From assembly GCA_003963005.1 (NCBI GenBank), contig RXJW01000024.1:1-64000 (forward strand): a stretch of DNA of 64,000 nt. The letters are read 5' to 3'. Made by a program: the position numbers and the translations under genes. The DNA comes from Burkholderiales bacterium. Its GTDB lineage: Bacteria; Pseudomonadota; Gammaproteobacteria; Burkholderiales; Burkholderiaceae_C. Below are positions 56,174-64,000 of this stretch, piece by piece. Position 1 is the stretch's first letter. Each line of letters starts with the position of its first letter. The notes beneath the pieces are model-generated. The model had not been told where the DNA came from, searched no databases, and saw only the letters and a list, made by a program, of their open reading frames with translations.

Positions 56174-57751
56174 ATGCCCCCGTCACGCCTGCCCACTGTG
56201 AGTTCACCTGCACCGGTGTCGGCGGCGGCCATGACCCTTGTTTATGGTTCATTGGCCCTGCTGCTCGCGCTGCTCCAGTGGCGTTTCTTCGTGGGTTTCC
56301 AGGCCAGCGACGACGCCAACTACCTGCGCGGGGCGCTCGGCTGGCTGGCCCATGTGCCCTACGTCGGGGACACGCACTGGACCCTGCGGCACACGCTGAC
56401 CCTGCCGGCGGCCGCCAGCGTGTCCACGCTCGGCCTGTCGCTGTTCTCGCTGGGCCTGACGACGGTGCTGTACTTCTTCGGTTTCGTGGCCCTGCAACTG
56501 CACGGCCTGCAGCGGCACCTGGGCTTCCCGGTGGCGGCGTGCTTCGGCCTCTTCGCCATCACGACGACCGGGATGATCGTCAACTCGACCTACCTCGCGC
56601 CGGACGTCTCGGAGCTGTTCTTCGTCGGCGCCACGTTCTGGGTGCTCATGCGCTCGCTGGACGATGTCGAGCAGTCGTCACGGCCGTCGGTCAGACTGTG
56701 GCTGGCCGCGGGCCTGCTGGCCGGCCTGGCCTGGAGCAACCGGCAGACCTCGGCGGGTGCGCTGCTGGCCTGCGGCATCACTGCGTGGATGGCCGGTCCG
56801 CCGGCGCGGCGACGCATTCCCTGGGCGGTGCTGGGCTTCGCGCTGATCGTCGGCGGCGAGTGGGGCTACCTGACGTGGATGACGGGCGACCCGCTGTACC
56901 GGCTCAACGTGGACCTGCACCACGATCCGGTCAACCGGCTCGCCGAAGTGCAGCGCGTGGCAGCCAGCGGCGGCTGGATCGACAAGGAGGGCAACCTCAG
57001 CGTCCACCTGCTGCTGGACCCGGTGCTGGCGCTGTTCGTGTCGCAGAAGTACGGCCTGCTGTTCTGGACGGGGCTGTGGGCGGCCTGGCAGGCCTGGCGC
57101 CTGCCGCGGGGGCTGGAACGCCAGGTGCTGATGCGCCTGCTCGGCCTGGGCGCACTGAGCTACCTGTTCGTCGCGGTCAACCCGAAGCTCTACCTCGTGC
57201 CGCGCTACCTGCTCGTGCCAGCCTGGGTGGCGGCCGGGCTGACCGCCTGGTGGGTGGCCCGGCTCTGGACGCAGCAGCGACGCGTGCAGGCGGCCCTGGT
57301 CGCCGCGGCGGTGGTGGGCGTGAACCTGCTGTGCCTCTCGGTCGAGAACACGCAGCCACGCGCGATCGAACAGGCGCTCGTGGCGTGGGTGAAGGCCCAC
57401 CCGGGCCAGGCCGTACACACCGACATCGAGACCTACGAGCGGTCCGAGACCTTCTTCCAAATCGCCGGCGTGCCGCGCACGTCGGTCAGCAGTGCCCCGG
57501 CCGCGGCCGGCGACCGTGTGTTCTACAACGCGCTGCGTGTGGAGCAGTGCGCCGGCCAGCCGCGCTGCAAGGCGCAGGCCGCGGCGTTCCGGCCCCAGCC
57601 CCATTGGGTGGCCGTGGACACGCTGCACGGGCCGAGCAAGCCCATCGGGCAGGTCCTGCAGGCGCTGGGCATCGCGCCGCTGCTCCCCCCCGACATCGCC
57701 CGGCGCGTCGTCGCGCCGAGCTATGAAGTGACCCTGTATGAAGTGCGCTGA
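56174..57751 (+). CDS. GT-C-type membrane glycosyltransferase of a Gtr-like cassette
   Basis: Integral membrane protein of 525 aa with about ten helices. The first periplasmic loop has ASDDANYLRGALG, the acidic DD motif of GT-C enzymes that use polyprenyl-phosphate sugars. The C-terminal soluble part starts around residue 400. Order relative to the next two genes (GtrB-like, GtrA-like) fits the third, acceptor-specific member of a glucosyl-branching cassette. The start could instead be the ATG at 56231, just before the first helix; neither has a good ribosome binding site. Confidence 0.75.
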   Translation: MPPSRLPTVSSPAPVSAAAMTLVYGSLALLLALLQWRFFVGFQASDDANYLRGALGWLAHVPYVGDTHWTLRHTLTLPAAASVSTLGLSLFSLGLTTVLYFFGFVALQLHGLQRHLGFPVAACFGLFAITTTGMIVNSTYLAPDVSELFFVGATFWVLMRSLDDVEQSSRPSVRLWLAAGLLAGLAWSNRQTSAGALLACGITAWMAGPPARRRIPWAVLGFALIVGGEWGYLTWMTGDPLYRLNVDLHHDPVNRLAEVQRVAASGGWIDKEGNLSVHLLLDPVLALFVSQKYGLLFWTGLWAAWQAWRLPRGLERQVLMRLLGLGALSYLFVAVNPKLYLVPRYLLVPAWVAAGLTAWWVARLWTQQRRVQAALVAAAVVGVNLLCLSVENTQPRAIEQALVAWVKAHPGQAVHTDIETYERSETFFQIAGVPRTSVSSAPAAAGDRVFYNALRVEQCAGQPRCKAQAAAFRPQPHWVAVDTLHGPSKPIGQVLQALGIAPLLPPDIARRVVAPSYEVTLYEVR

Positions 57752-57761
57752 GGACAACGAC

Positions 57762-58703
57762 ATGAATGAAGCCCTGGACCCCAAGCTGCGCGTGGCGGTG
57801 CTCATCCCCTGCTACAACGAGGAGGTGGCGATCCCGCAGGTGGTGAAGGACTTCCGCACTGCACTTCCCCAGGCCGAGATCTACGTCTACGACAACAACT
57901 CCAAGGACCGGACCTCGGACGTGGCCCGTGAAAGCGGCGCGATCGTGCGCATCGAACGGCGCCAGGGCAAGGGCAATGTCGTGCGGCGCATGTTCGCGGA
58001 CATCGAGGCCGACGTGTACGTGCTCGTGGACGGCGATGCCACCTACCACGCGGCCAGTGCGCCCAAGATGGTCAACACCCTGCTGGACGAACAGCTGGAC
58101 ATGGTCGTGGGCTGCCGCGTGCACACGCAGACCGAGGCCTACCGCCCGGGCCACGTGTTCGGGAATGCGATGTTGACGGGCTTCGTCGCCAAGCTGTTCG
58201 GCCGCAGCTTCACCGACATCCTGTCGGGCTACCGGGTGTTCTCGCGCCGCTTCGTGAAGTCCTTCCCGGCGCTGTCCAAGGGTTTCGAGACCGAGACCGA
58301 GCTCACCGTGCACGCGCTGGAACTGCGCATGCCGGTGACGGAACTGGACACGCCCTACGGCGCCCGCCCGGAAGGTTCGGCCAGCAAGCTCTCCACCTAC
58401 CGCGACGGCTGGCGCATCCTGCGGCTGATCCTGCAGCTCTACAAGCACGAGCGGCCCCTGGCCTACTTCTCGGTGCTGGCGGTGCTGCTGGCCCTGGTAT
58501 CGGTGGGCCTGGCGGTGCCGATCCTCATCGACTACGTGAACACCGGCCTCGTGCCGCGCTTCCCGACGGCCATCCTGTCCACGGGCATCATGATCCTGGC
58601 CTTCCTGTTCTTCATCGCCGGCGTCATCCTGGAGACGGTCACGCGCGGGCGCCAGGAAATCAAGCGGCTGCTCTACCTGCAGATGCCGCGATGGGAGCGC
58701 TGA
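57762..58703 (+). CDS. GtrB-like polyprenyl-phosphate glycosyltransferase (GT2)
   Basis: Membrane-anchored GT2 enzyme of 313 aa. The N-terminal VAVLIPCYNEEVAIPQVV, VYDNNSKDRTSDVA and LVDGDATYHA (DxD) belong to the dolichol-phosphate-mannose synthase / GtrB branch. Two C-terminal helices (about 235-300) anchor it. It loads a sugar onto undecaprenyl phosphate. GAGGA lies seven bases before the ATG at 57762, favoured over an ATG 24 bases earlier. Its end overlaps the next gene by 13 bases. Confidence 0.88.
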   Translation: MNEALDPKLRVAVLIPCYNEEVAIPQVVKDFRTALPQAEIYVYDNNSKDRTSDVARESGAIVRIERRQGKGNVVRRMFADIEADVYVLVDGDATYHAASAPKMVNTLLDEQLDMVVGCRVHTQTEAYRPGHVFGNAMLTGFVAKLFGRSFTDILSGYRVFSRRFVKSFPALSKGFETETELTVHALELRMPVTELDTPYGARPEGSASKLSTYRDGWRILRLILQLYKHERPLAYFSVLAVLLALVSVGLAVPILIDYVNTGLVPRFPTAILSTGIMILAFLFFIAGVILETVTRGRQEIKRLLYLQMPRWER

Positions 58704-59104
58704 GCAGCCTACGGGCTGCAGTGCTGCGCTCGCAGCTGCTGCGCTTCGCGCTGGTGGGTTGCGTGGGCTTCGTGACGGACGCCGGGCTCACGCTGCTGCT
58801 GCATTCGAAGGCCGGGCTGGGCGAGGCGCTGTCGCGCTTGCTGGGCTTCATCGGGGCCGCCACGGTCACCTGGTGGCTGAACCACCAGTTCACATTCCAG
58901 GTCGAGGGCAGCGCATCGAGCTGGTTGCGCTACGTGGTGATCACGAGTGCCGGCGCGGCCATCAACATCGCCTGCTACCTGGGCGTGGTGCACGTGCTCG
59001 GCACGCAGCCGCTGGACCTGCTCGCCGGAGTCGCCGTCGGTTCCATCGTGGCGATGGGCTTCAATTTCTGGGTGTCGCGCCGCTGGGTGTTCGTGGCGCG
59101 CTGA
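58691..59104 (+). CDS. GtrA-like flippase
   Basis: Small inner membrane protein of 137 aa with four helices, typical of the GtrA family: LLRFALVGCVGFVTDAGLTLLL at the start, FIGAATVTWWLNHQFTF in the middle and a closing FNFWVSRRWVF. GtrA proteins help flip polyprenyl-phosphate sugars made by GtrB. It overlaps the GtrB-like gene and ends four bases from a convergent glycosyltransferase. Confidence 0.9.
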   Translation: MGALSSLRAAVLRSQLLRFALVGCVGFVTDAGLTLLLHSKAGLGEALSRLLGFIGAATVTWWLNHQFTFQVEGSASSWLRYVVITSAGAAINIACYLGVVHVLGTQPLDLLAGVAVGSIVAMGFNFWVSRRWVFVAR

Positions 59105-59107
59105 CGC

Positions 59108-60247
59108 TCAACGGGCCGACGCGTACAGCGCGCCGTAGGCCTGCACCATGCCGTCCAGGCTGAACTCGCGGCGCGCCCGCGCCAGCGAGGCGTCGGCCAG
59201 CGCCTGGCGCCGAGCGGGGTCCGCCACCAGCCGGCTCAGTGCGCGCGCCAGCGCTTCGCTGTCCGACGCCGGCACGAGCAGGCCATTGCCCTCGTCGGTC
59301 ACCAGCTCGGGATTGCCGCCCACCGCGGTCGCCACGGGTGCGCAGCCGCAGGCCATGGCTTCGAGCAGCGTGTTGCTGATGCCTTCGGCCTGGGACGGCA
59401 GCACGAAGATGTCGACATGCGGCAGCAGGGCCGCCACATCGGTGCGGTCGCCCGGCAGCCAGGCTTGGCCCCCCAGGCCCGCCTCGGCGAGCCGGGCCCG
59501 GGCCGCTTCGAGCAAGGGGCCGCCGCCAAGCATCACCAGGCGCAGCTGCGTGGCCTGCGCGGGGCACAGCGCGCACAGGCGCACGAAGGCCTCGACGAGG
59601 TTGAGCGGGTCTTTCACGGCCTGCATGCGCCCGACCGCACCGATCACGAGGTGCTCCCCCCGCCGGTACGGCCAGGCCTCGGGTGGCGGCTGAACGGCCG
59701 GCGCGAAGCGGCGCGTGTCCACGCCATTGCAGATGCGCTGTACGCGCGAGGCGGGGAAGCCGACGGGCCCGGTCAAGTAGGTCTCGATCGCCCGCGACAG
59801 CGCCACGAAGCGGTGCACGCCCGGGCCGTACAGGCGCCGCAGCCGCTGGTTCGTGCGGCTCACGCCGCCGAGGTCGTTGACGTCCCAGCCATGCTCGCTG
59901 TGCACGCGCAGCGGCACGCGGGCCACCCAGGCGGGGAGCTGGAACTCCATCGCACCCAGGTTGCGGGTGTGGACGACCGCCGGGCGCAGTTCGCGCAGCA
60001 GCCGGACCACGCGCGGGTAGAGCCACAGGCCCTGCCCGGGCGGCTTGTTCAGCGCGATGAACTGCGTGCCGGGCGCCGTGACGCGGTCCTTGAAGGCCGT
60101 GATCTCAGTCACCGCCACCACCGCATGCCGAAAGGCCGGCAGGTGGTTGATGATGTTGACGACCCCGTTCTCCAGGCCGCCGGTGTCAAAGCGGTGCAGC
60201 AGATGCACGACCAGGGGCCGTGCGTCCCCACCGCCTTGGATGCTCAC
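59108..60247 (-). CDS. XrtA-associated family 4 glycosyltransferase (TIGR03088-like)
   Basis: GT-B glycosyltransferase of 379 aa. It starts PLVVHLLHRFDTGGLENGVVNIINHL and continues HTRNLGAMEFQLPAWVARV, HSEHGWDV, ICNGVDTRRFAP and FVLPSQAEGISNTLLEAMACGCAPVAT, the E-x7-E donor site. This pattern is that of the second sugar transferase typical of exosortase A loci. GTG start at 60247 overlaps the dehydrogenase stop (GTGA). Confidence 0.9.
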   Translation of the reverse strand: MSIQGGGDARPLVVHLLHRFDTGGLENGVVNIINHLPAFRHAVVAVTEITAFKDRVTAPGTQFIALNKPPGQGLWLYPRVVRLLRELRPAVVHTRNLGAMEFQLPAWVARVPLRVHSEHGWDVNDLGGVSRTNQRLRRLYGPGVHRFVALSRAIETYLTGPVGFPASRVQRICNGVDTRRFAPAVQPPPEAWPYRRGEHLVIGAVGRMQAVKDPLNLVEAFVRLCALCPAQATQLRLVMLGGGPLLEAARARLAEAGLGGQAWLPGDRTDVAALLPHVDIFVLPSQAEGISNTLLEAMACGCAPVATAVGGNPELVTDEGNGLLVPASDSEALARALSRLVADPARRQALADASLARARREFSLDGMVQAYGALYASAR

Positions 60248-61524
60248 AGGCGCCAGAGTCGGTAGCCGGCGCCCTCGATCGCCTTCGGGTCGAACGCGGC
60301 CTTCACGTCGATGAAGGCGCCGCCCTTGACGAGCTTCTTGCTGATGTCTTCCATGCTCAGCGCCGCGTATTCGCGGTGCGACACGGCGGCAACGATCGCG
60401 TCGGCACGCGGCAGGTCGTCGAACTTCATCAGGCGCACGCCGTACTCGTGCATCGCTTCCTCGGCCTCGGCCTGGGCGTCCGTGACGAACACCTCCACGC
60501 CGTAGGTCTTGAGCTCGTTGATGATGTCGATGACCTTGGAGTTGCGCAGGTCGCCGCAGTTTTCCTTGAAGGTCAGGCCCAGCACGTTGACCCGTGCGCC
60601 CTTGATGTAGCTGCCGCTGGCGATCATCTGCTTGATGGTCTGCTCGGCGATGAACTTGCCCATGCCGTCATTGATGCGGCGGCCGGCCAGGATGACCTGC
60701 GGGTGGTAGCCGAGCATGTCGGCCTTGTGGGTCAGGTAGTACGGGTCCACACCGATGCAGTGGCCGCCCACCAGGCCCGGCTTGAACTTCAGGAAGTTCC
60801 ACTTGGTGCCCGCGGCTTCCAGCACCTCGGAGGTGTCGATGCCGAGCTTGTCGAAGATGATGGCCAACTCGTTCATCAGCGCGATGTTCAGGTCACGCTG
60901 CGTGTTCTCGATGACCTTGGCCGCTTCGGCGGCCTTGATGCTGGAAGCGCGGTGCACGCCCGGCACGATGATCTTCTCGTACACCTGGGCCACCTTCTCC
61001 AGCGTCTCGGGCGTGTCGCCGGAGACGATCTTGAGGATCTTGGTCAGCGTGTGCTCGCGGTCACCGGGGTTGATGCGTTCGGGGCTGTAGCCGACGAAGA
61101 AGTCCTGCTTCCACTTCAGGCCGGACTCGCGCTCCAGCACGGGGATGCACACCTCTTCGGTCGCGCCCGGGTAGACGGTGCTCTCGTAGACGACGATCGC
61201 GCCCTTCTTCATGTGGCGGCCGACGCTCGTGGAGGAGCCGATCAGCGGGCGGAAGTCGGGCGCATGTGCGTCATCCACCGGCGTGGGCACGGCCACGATG
61301 ATCACGTCGGCCTCGGCCAGCATCTTGGGGTCGTCGGTATAGACGGCGTGGGTGGCGGCCTGCACTTCGGCGTCGGTCAGTTCACGGCTCGGATCGGTGC
61401 CCCGCTGGCAGGCTTCCACCTTGTGCTTGGCGATGTCGAAGCCGATCGTGCGAATCTGCTTCCCAAACTCCACCACCAGGGGCAGGCCCACGTATCCGAG
61501 GCCGATGACTGCGAGCGTATTCAT
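60244..61524 (-). CDS. TviB/WbpO-type UDP-N-acetylhexosamine 6-dehydrogenase
   Basis: NAD-dependent nucleotide-sugar dehydrogenase, 426 aa. Features are LAVIGLGYVGLPLVVEFGK, VPTPVDDAHAPDFRPL, VYESTVYPGATEEVCIPVLE, GYSPERINPGD, ENTQRDLNIALMNELAII and GLVGGHCIGVDPYYLTHKA with the catalytic Cys. This is the TviB/WbpO/WbpA branch, acting on UDP-GlcNAc or UDP-GalNAc rather than UDP-glucose. It can supply the UDP-GlcNAcA needed by WbpB/E/D. The ATG at 61524 leaves a 43-base gap to xrtA. Confidence 0.92.
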   Translation of the reverse strand: MNTLAVIGLGYVGLPLVVEFGKQIRTIGFDIAKHKVEACQRGTDPSRELTDAEVQAATHAVYTDDPKMLAEADVIIVAVPTPVDDAHAPDFRPLIGSSTSVGRHMKKGAIVVYESTVYPGATEEVCIPVLERESGLKWKQDFFVGYSPERINPGDREHTLTKILKIVSGDTPETLEKVAQVYEKIIVPGVHRASSIKAAEAAKVIENTQRDLNIALMNELAIIFDKLGIDTSEVLEAAGTKWNFLKFKPGLVGGHCIGVDPYYLTHKADMLGYHPQVILAGRRINDGMGKFIAEQTIKQMIASGSYIKGARVNVLGLTFKENCGDLRNSKVIDIINELKTYGVEVFVTDAQAEAEEAMHEYGVRLMKFDDLPRADAIVAAVSHREYAALSMEDISKKLVKGGAFIDVKAAFDPKAIEGAGYRLWRL

Positions 61525-61567
61525 GGGTCGTATCTCGTTGCTGTGATTTTTCGAAGACGCAGGATTG

Positions 61568-63127
61568 TCACCGCTGCGCCATGACATTTCGCGCCCGGAC
61601 GTCCCGCAAAGCGGTGTCGATCCGGGGCCAGGAGGTGTGCAGGAAGTCGCGCAGGGCCGCGTCGTCCGGGCCTGCGACCGCCTTGTCGGCGTACAGGATC
61701 ACGACGGCGCCGTCGTCCCCGCGACCCGACAGCGTCTGCCAGACGCCGTAGAGCTTGGCCTGCCAGTCGCTCGTGATGAGGCGCCCGTCGATCCAGTACG
61801 CATACCAGACCCGCAAGCGCGGCACCTGCTGGCCGCTGCCGACGATCTCGTGCAGGGCCAGGCCCCGCATGTCAGCCGTGCGCCAGACCTGACCGTCGAG
61901 CTCGGCCGTGCCGGACGCCGTGCGCGACCACGACTTCTCGCCGCCGTCCAGTGCCAGCACGTTGACCGACGTGACCAGTTGTCGGCCCGGGCGCTGATCC
62001 CGGTAGTAGCCAACGTACAGGCCGACGGCTCCGAGGCCGTCCTTGCGCTCGTAGCGGCCATGCAGCGTCGCCGCGGGGTTCTGGAAGTGCGGCTGCCAGG
62101 TCGTCATGGGCTCGTTCACCCAGGCCCAGCCGGAGAGCGGCACCTCCGCCAGCGCCGGCTTGCCCGGCAGGTGGCCGAACTCGGTATGCCCGCGCAGCCA
62201 GGCCGGCGCGGCCAGCAGCACCAGCGAGGTCAGCGCCAGTGCTGCAATCCTGGCCTGCCCGCCGGCGGCGCTCGCCTCGGGCGCAGGTGCGGGCTGCGGC
62301 TCGGGGTCCGGGTCGGACCAGCGCGCGCCGATCATGAACATCGCCAGCATGATGAGGCCGAAGAACACCCAGCCGTAGATGATGTGGTCCACCCCCACGG
62401 CCAGCTTGTTGCCGGACAGGTGGCCCAGCATCACGATCATGTACGCCCGCAGCCAGTTGGCCACCAGCGGCGTGACGATCGCCACACCCACGAACGCCCA
62501 ACGCTTGCGGTAGCTGCGGTAGTTCAGGTACGCGAACAGCGTGCCGACCATGACGGAGGCCATCAGGTAGCGGATGCCGCTGCAGGCCTGCACCACCGAC
62601 CAGGATCCCGACGGGATGATGAACTCCAGCGCCTCGCGGAACACCGGAATGCCCGAGGCCCGCAGCGCGATGACCGTGAAGTCGGCCGTGCGGTCCATCA
62701 ACCACGGCGTGAGGAAGTCGCCGAAGGGGACGGCAAAGAAGAGGAAGCCCAGCGGAAAGGCGATGCGCGACGCGACCGTCGTGCCGAGGATCAAGGGCAC
62801 GACCGCCACCAGCATGCCGACCAGCGCGAACTGCGTGGCGGCATTGGCCGCCGCCAGTTCGCCGGCCAGCCACAGCAGCCCCAGCGGCGGCAGCAGCAGC
62901 ACCCAGACGAGCGACGGGCGCGGCGACAGAGCGGCCAGCTCGCCGCGCAGGCGCCAGACCAGCCAGGCCGAGATCGGCGGCACCACCCAGGCGTGGGCGA
63001 AGGTCTCGGAGCGGTTCCAGATCTCGACCATGGCCAGGCCGGTCGATTCGTACAAGCCGACCAGCAGCCCCCAGGCGATCAGCAGGGCCAGCAGGGGCAG
63101 GCGCCAGGGCGCGGGCAGTCGCATCAT
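61568..63127 (-). CDS. xrtA: Exosortase A fused to an EpsI domain
   Basis: Inner membrane transpeptidase-like protein-sorting enzyme, 519 aa. The N-terminal part (1-270) has about eight helices with the exosortase triad: Cys182 in VVQACSGIRYL, Arg227 in NWLRAYM and His248 in VGVDHIIYGW. A Pro/Ala linker (about 272-290) leads to another helix and a periplasmic EpsI-like domain (about 310-510) with WQPHFQNPAA and GLYVGYYRDQRPG. It processes proteins with a C-terminal PEP-CTERM tail, none of which is in the window. The start overlaps the stop of the preceding glycosyltransferase (ATGA); a second ATG follows directly. Confidence 0.93.
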   Translation of the reverse strand: MMRLPAPWRLPLLALLIAWGLLVGLYESTGLAMVEIWNRSETFAHAWVVPPISAWLVWRLRGELAALSPRPSLVWVLLLPPLGLLWLAGELAAANAATQFALVGMLVAVVPLILGTTVASRIAFPLGFLFFAVPFGDFLTPWLMDRTADFTVIALRASGIPVFREALEFIIPSGSWSVVQACSGIRYLMASVMVGTLFAYLNYRSYRKRWAFVGVAIVTPLVANWLRAYMIVMLGHLSGNKLAVGVDHIIYGWVFFGLIMLAMFMIGARWSDPDPEPQPAPAPEASAAGGQARIAALALTSLVLLAAPAWLRGHTEFGHLPGKPALAEVPLSGWAWVNEPMTTWQPHFQNPAATLHGRYERKDGLGAVGLYVGYYRDQRPGRQLVTSVNVLALDGGEKSWSRTASGTAELDGQVWRTADMRGLALHEIVGSGQQVPRLRVWYAYWIDGRLITSDWQAKLYGVWQTLSGRGDDGAVVILYADKAVAGPDDAALRDFLHTSWPRIDTALRDVRARNVMAQR

Positions 63128-64000
63128 GCGGCCTCCAGGTGTCGATCCAGGCCCGCGAGGTGGGCGTCCCAGCTGTAGGCGCCCACGACGAATTCACGCG
63201 CCGCCGCCCCCGCGGCGGACGCCGCCTCGGGGTTCAGCAGCCAGTGCGTCAGGCGCTCGAGGTAGTCGGCTTCCGCGGTGGCGGGCTGCAGGCCGTCCAG
63301 CGGCGCCTGCGTGATGGCGCGCACGCAGGTGTCGGCGGCCACCACGGGGCGTGCCATGGCCATGGCTTCCAGGATCTTGTTCTGGATGCCGCGCGCCAGC
63401 CGCAGCGGCGCCACGACGGCCGCGGCATGCTGCAGGTAGGGTCGCACGTCGGGCACGGTGCCGGTCACGCGGACGGCCTCGCCCGCCAGGGCCTGCACGG
63501 CGGGTGTCGGGCTGCGCCCGACGATGTGAAAACGCAAGCCCGGAAAGCGTTCGCGCAGCGGCGGCAGGATGCTCTGCACGAACCAGGTGACGGCGTCGAT
63601 ATTGGGCCAGTAGTCCATCGCGCCAGTGAACACGACCGGCCGTTCATCGGCCGCGAACGGGCTTTCGCAAGCCGCAGCGGGCGTGAAGAAGTCGGCATCC
63701 ACGCCGTTGCCCAGCGCAGCCAGGCGCATCGCGCGGCCCGGGCTGAGGTCGCGGAACAGGGCCACCTCCCGGTCGGTCACGAAGAAGCTGCAGGTGGCGG
63801 CATCGGCCACGCGCTGCTCGAAGCCCAGCAACTTGGCGAACTCGCGGCGGTAGAGCCACGACATCGGCCAGGCGTGCTCGGGCGCGTAGTCGCGCCACTT
63901 GGCGGAGTCGACGTCGACGAAATCCACGAGCGTCTTCACGCCGCGCAGGCCGCGCGTGTATTGCGCCATCACGCCGCTGAACACCACCACCGCATCGAAA
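63124..64000 (-). CDS. XrtA-associated sugar transferase (TIGR03087-like), cut at the window edge
   Basis: Glycosyltransferase of the GT-B fold whose N-terminus lies beyond the right edge; the reading frame stays open through 64000. The visible 292 residues contain VDFVDVDSAKW, VTDREVALF, LGNGVDADFFTP, FTGAMDYWPNIDAVTWF, and APLRLARGIQNKILEAMAMARPVVA, the hallmark I-Q-N-K-I-x-E-A-M-A donor block. This matches the sugar transferase 1 family of exosortase A loci, whose full length is about 400 aa, so roughly the first 100 residues are missing. Its stop overlaps the xrtA start. Confidence 0.9.
   Translation of the reverse strand, partial: FDAVVVFSGVMAQYTRGLRGVKTLVDFVDVDSAKWRDYAPEHAWPMSWLYRREFAKLLGFEQRVADAATCSFFVTDREVALFRDLSPGRAMRLAALGNGVDADFFTPAAACESPFAADERPVVFTGAMDYWPNIDAVTWFVQSILPPLRERFPGLRFHIVGRSPTPAVQALAGEAVRVTGTVPDVRPYLQHAAAVVAPLRLARGIQNKILEAMAMARPVVAADTCVRAITQAPLDGLQPATAEADYLERLTHWLLNPEAASAAGAAAREFVVGAYSWDAHLAGLDRHLEAA

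Noticed and set aside
63124-63990. GTG at 63990 as the real start of the last glycosyltransferase
   Set aside because: The frame stays open to the window edge and the protein would lack the N-terminal third of its family, so the start must lie outside.

Overview
The window is GC-rich throughout (roughly 70% by eye), with dense, short-spaced genes, many ATGA/GTGA stop-start overlaps, and gene families typical of Betaproteobacteria. The best guess is a Burkholderiales genome of the Rubrivivax/Ideonella/Leptothrix-like group; this is an inference from gene content and composition, not a search result. No tRNA, rRNA, CRISPR array, insertion sequence or phage gene was seen.

Layout. (1) 1-12.2 kb, mixed housekeeping and accessory genes: a MATE exporter divergent from aconitase acnA; a secreted aspzincin (M35) metalloprotease followed by a stand-alone copy of its N-terminal domain; an acyltransferase-3 protein; a secreted M28 aminopeptidase; a small unknown protein; an ABC-2 exporter pair; a small secreted unknown. 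(2) 12.2-21.9 kb, minus strand: a compact potassium operon that reads, in transcription order, 31-aa membrane ORF - kdpF - kdpA - kdpB - TorF-like porin - kdpC - corA-like - kdpD - kdpE. (3) 22-26.8 kb: a periplasmic binding-like protein, riboflavin synthase, an ammonium channel with a sigma-54-type promoter, a Spx/ArsC-like protein, and the coupled N-end-rule transferases aat-bpt.

(4) 26.8-64 kb is a very large exopolysaccharide / PEP-CTERM protein-sorting locus of the exosortase A (XrtA) type. It contains exosortase A fused to an EpsI domain; the XrtA-associated acyl ligase, PLP decarboxylase, carrier protein and hydrolases 1 and 2; the XrtA amidotransferase; two XrtA-type glycosyltransferases (one cut by the window edge); and the O-glycosylation ligase-like polymerase. 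Around these lie a Wzx-type flippase, a polysaccharide deacetylase, further glycosyltransferases, and precursor genes for acidic amino sugars: WbpB, WbpD and WbpE homologues, a TviB/WbpO-type dehydrogenase and an AlgD-type dehydrogenase. Tailoring genes include two acyltransferase-type functions, a GMC oxidoreductase with a coupled SDR, a tandem-GNAT fusion, and an asparagine-synthetase-like enzyme without the glutaminase cysteine. A GtrA/GtrB/GT-C glucosylation-type cassette sits inside the locus.

How it fits together (inference): the locus builds UDP-linked di-N-acetyl-uronic acids and GDP-mannuronate, assembles and decorates a repeat unit (amidation, acylation, oxidation, glycosyl side branch), flips and polymerises it, and couples this to exosortase-dependent processing of surface proteins. 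The most novel-looking parts are the carrier-protein module whose second hydrolase appears catalytically dead, the tandem-GNAT plus Cys-less amidotransferase pair, the extended kdp operon with an extra small membrane ORF, and the free-standing protease N-domain.
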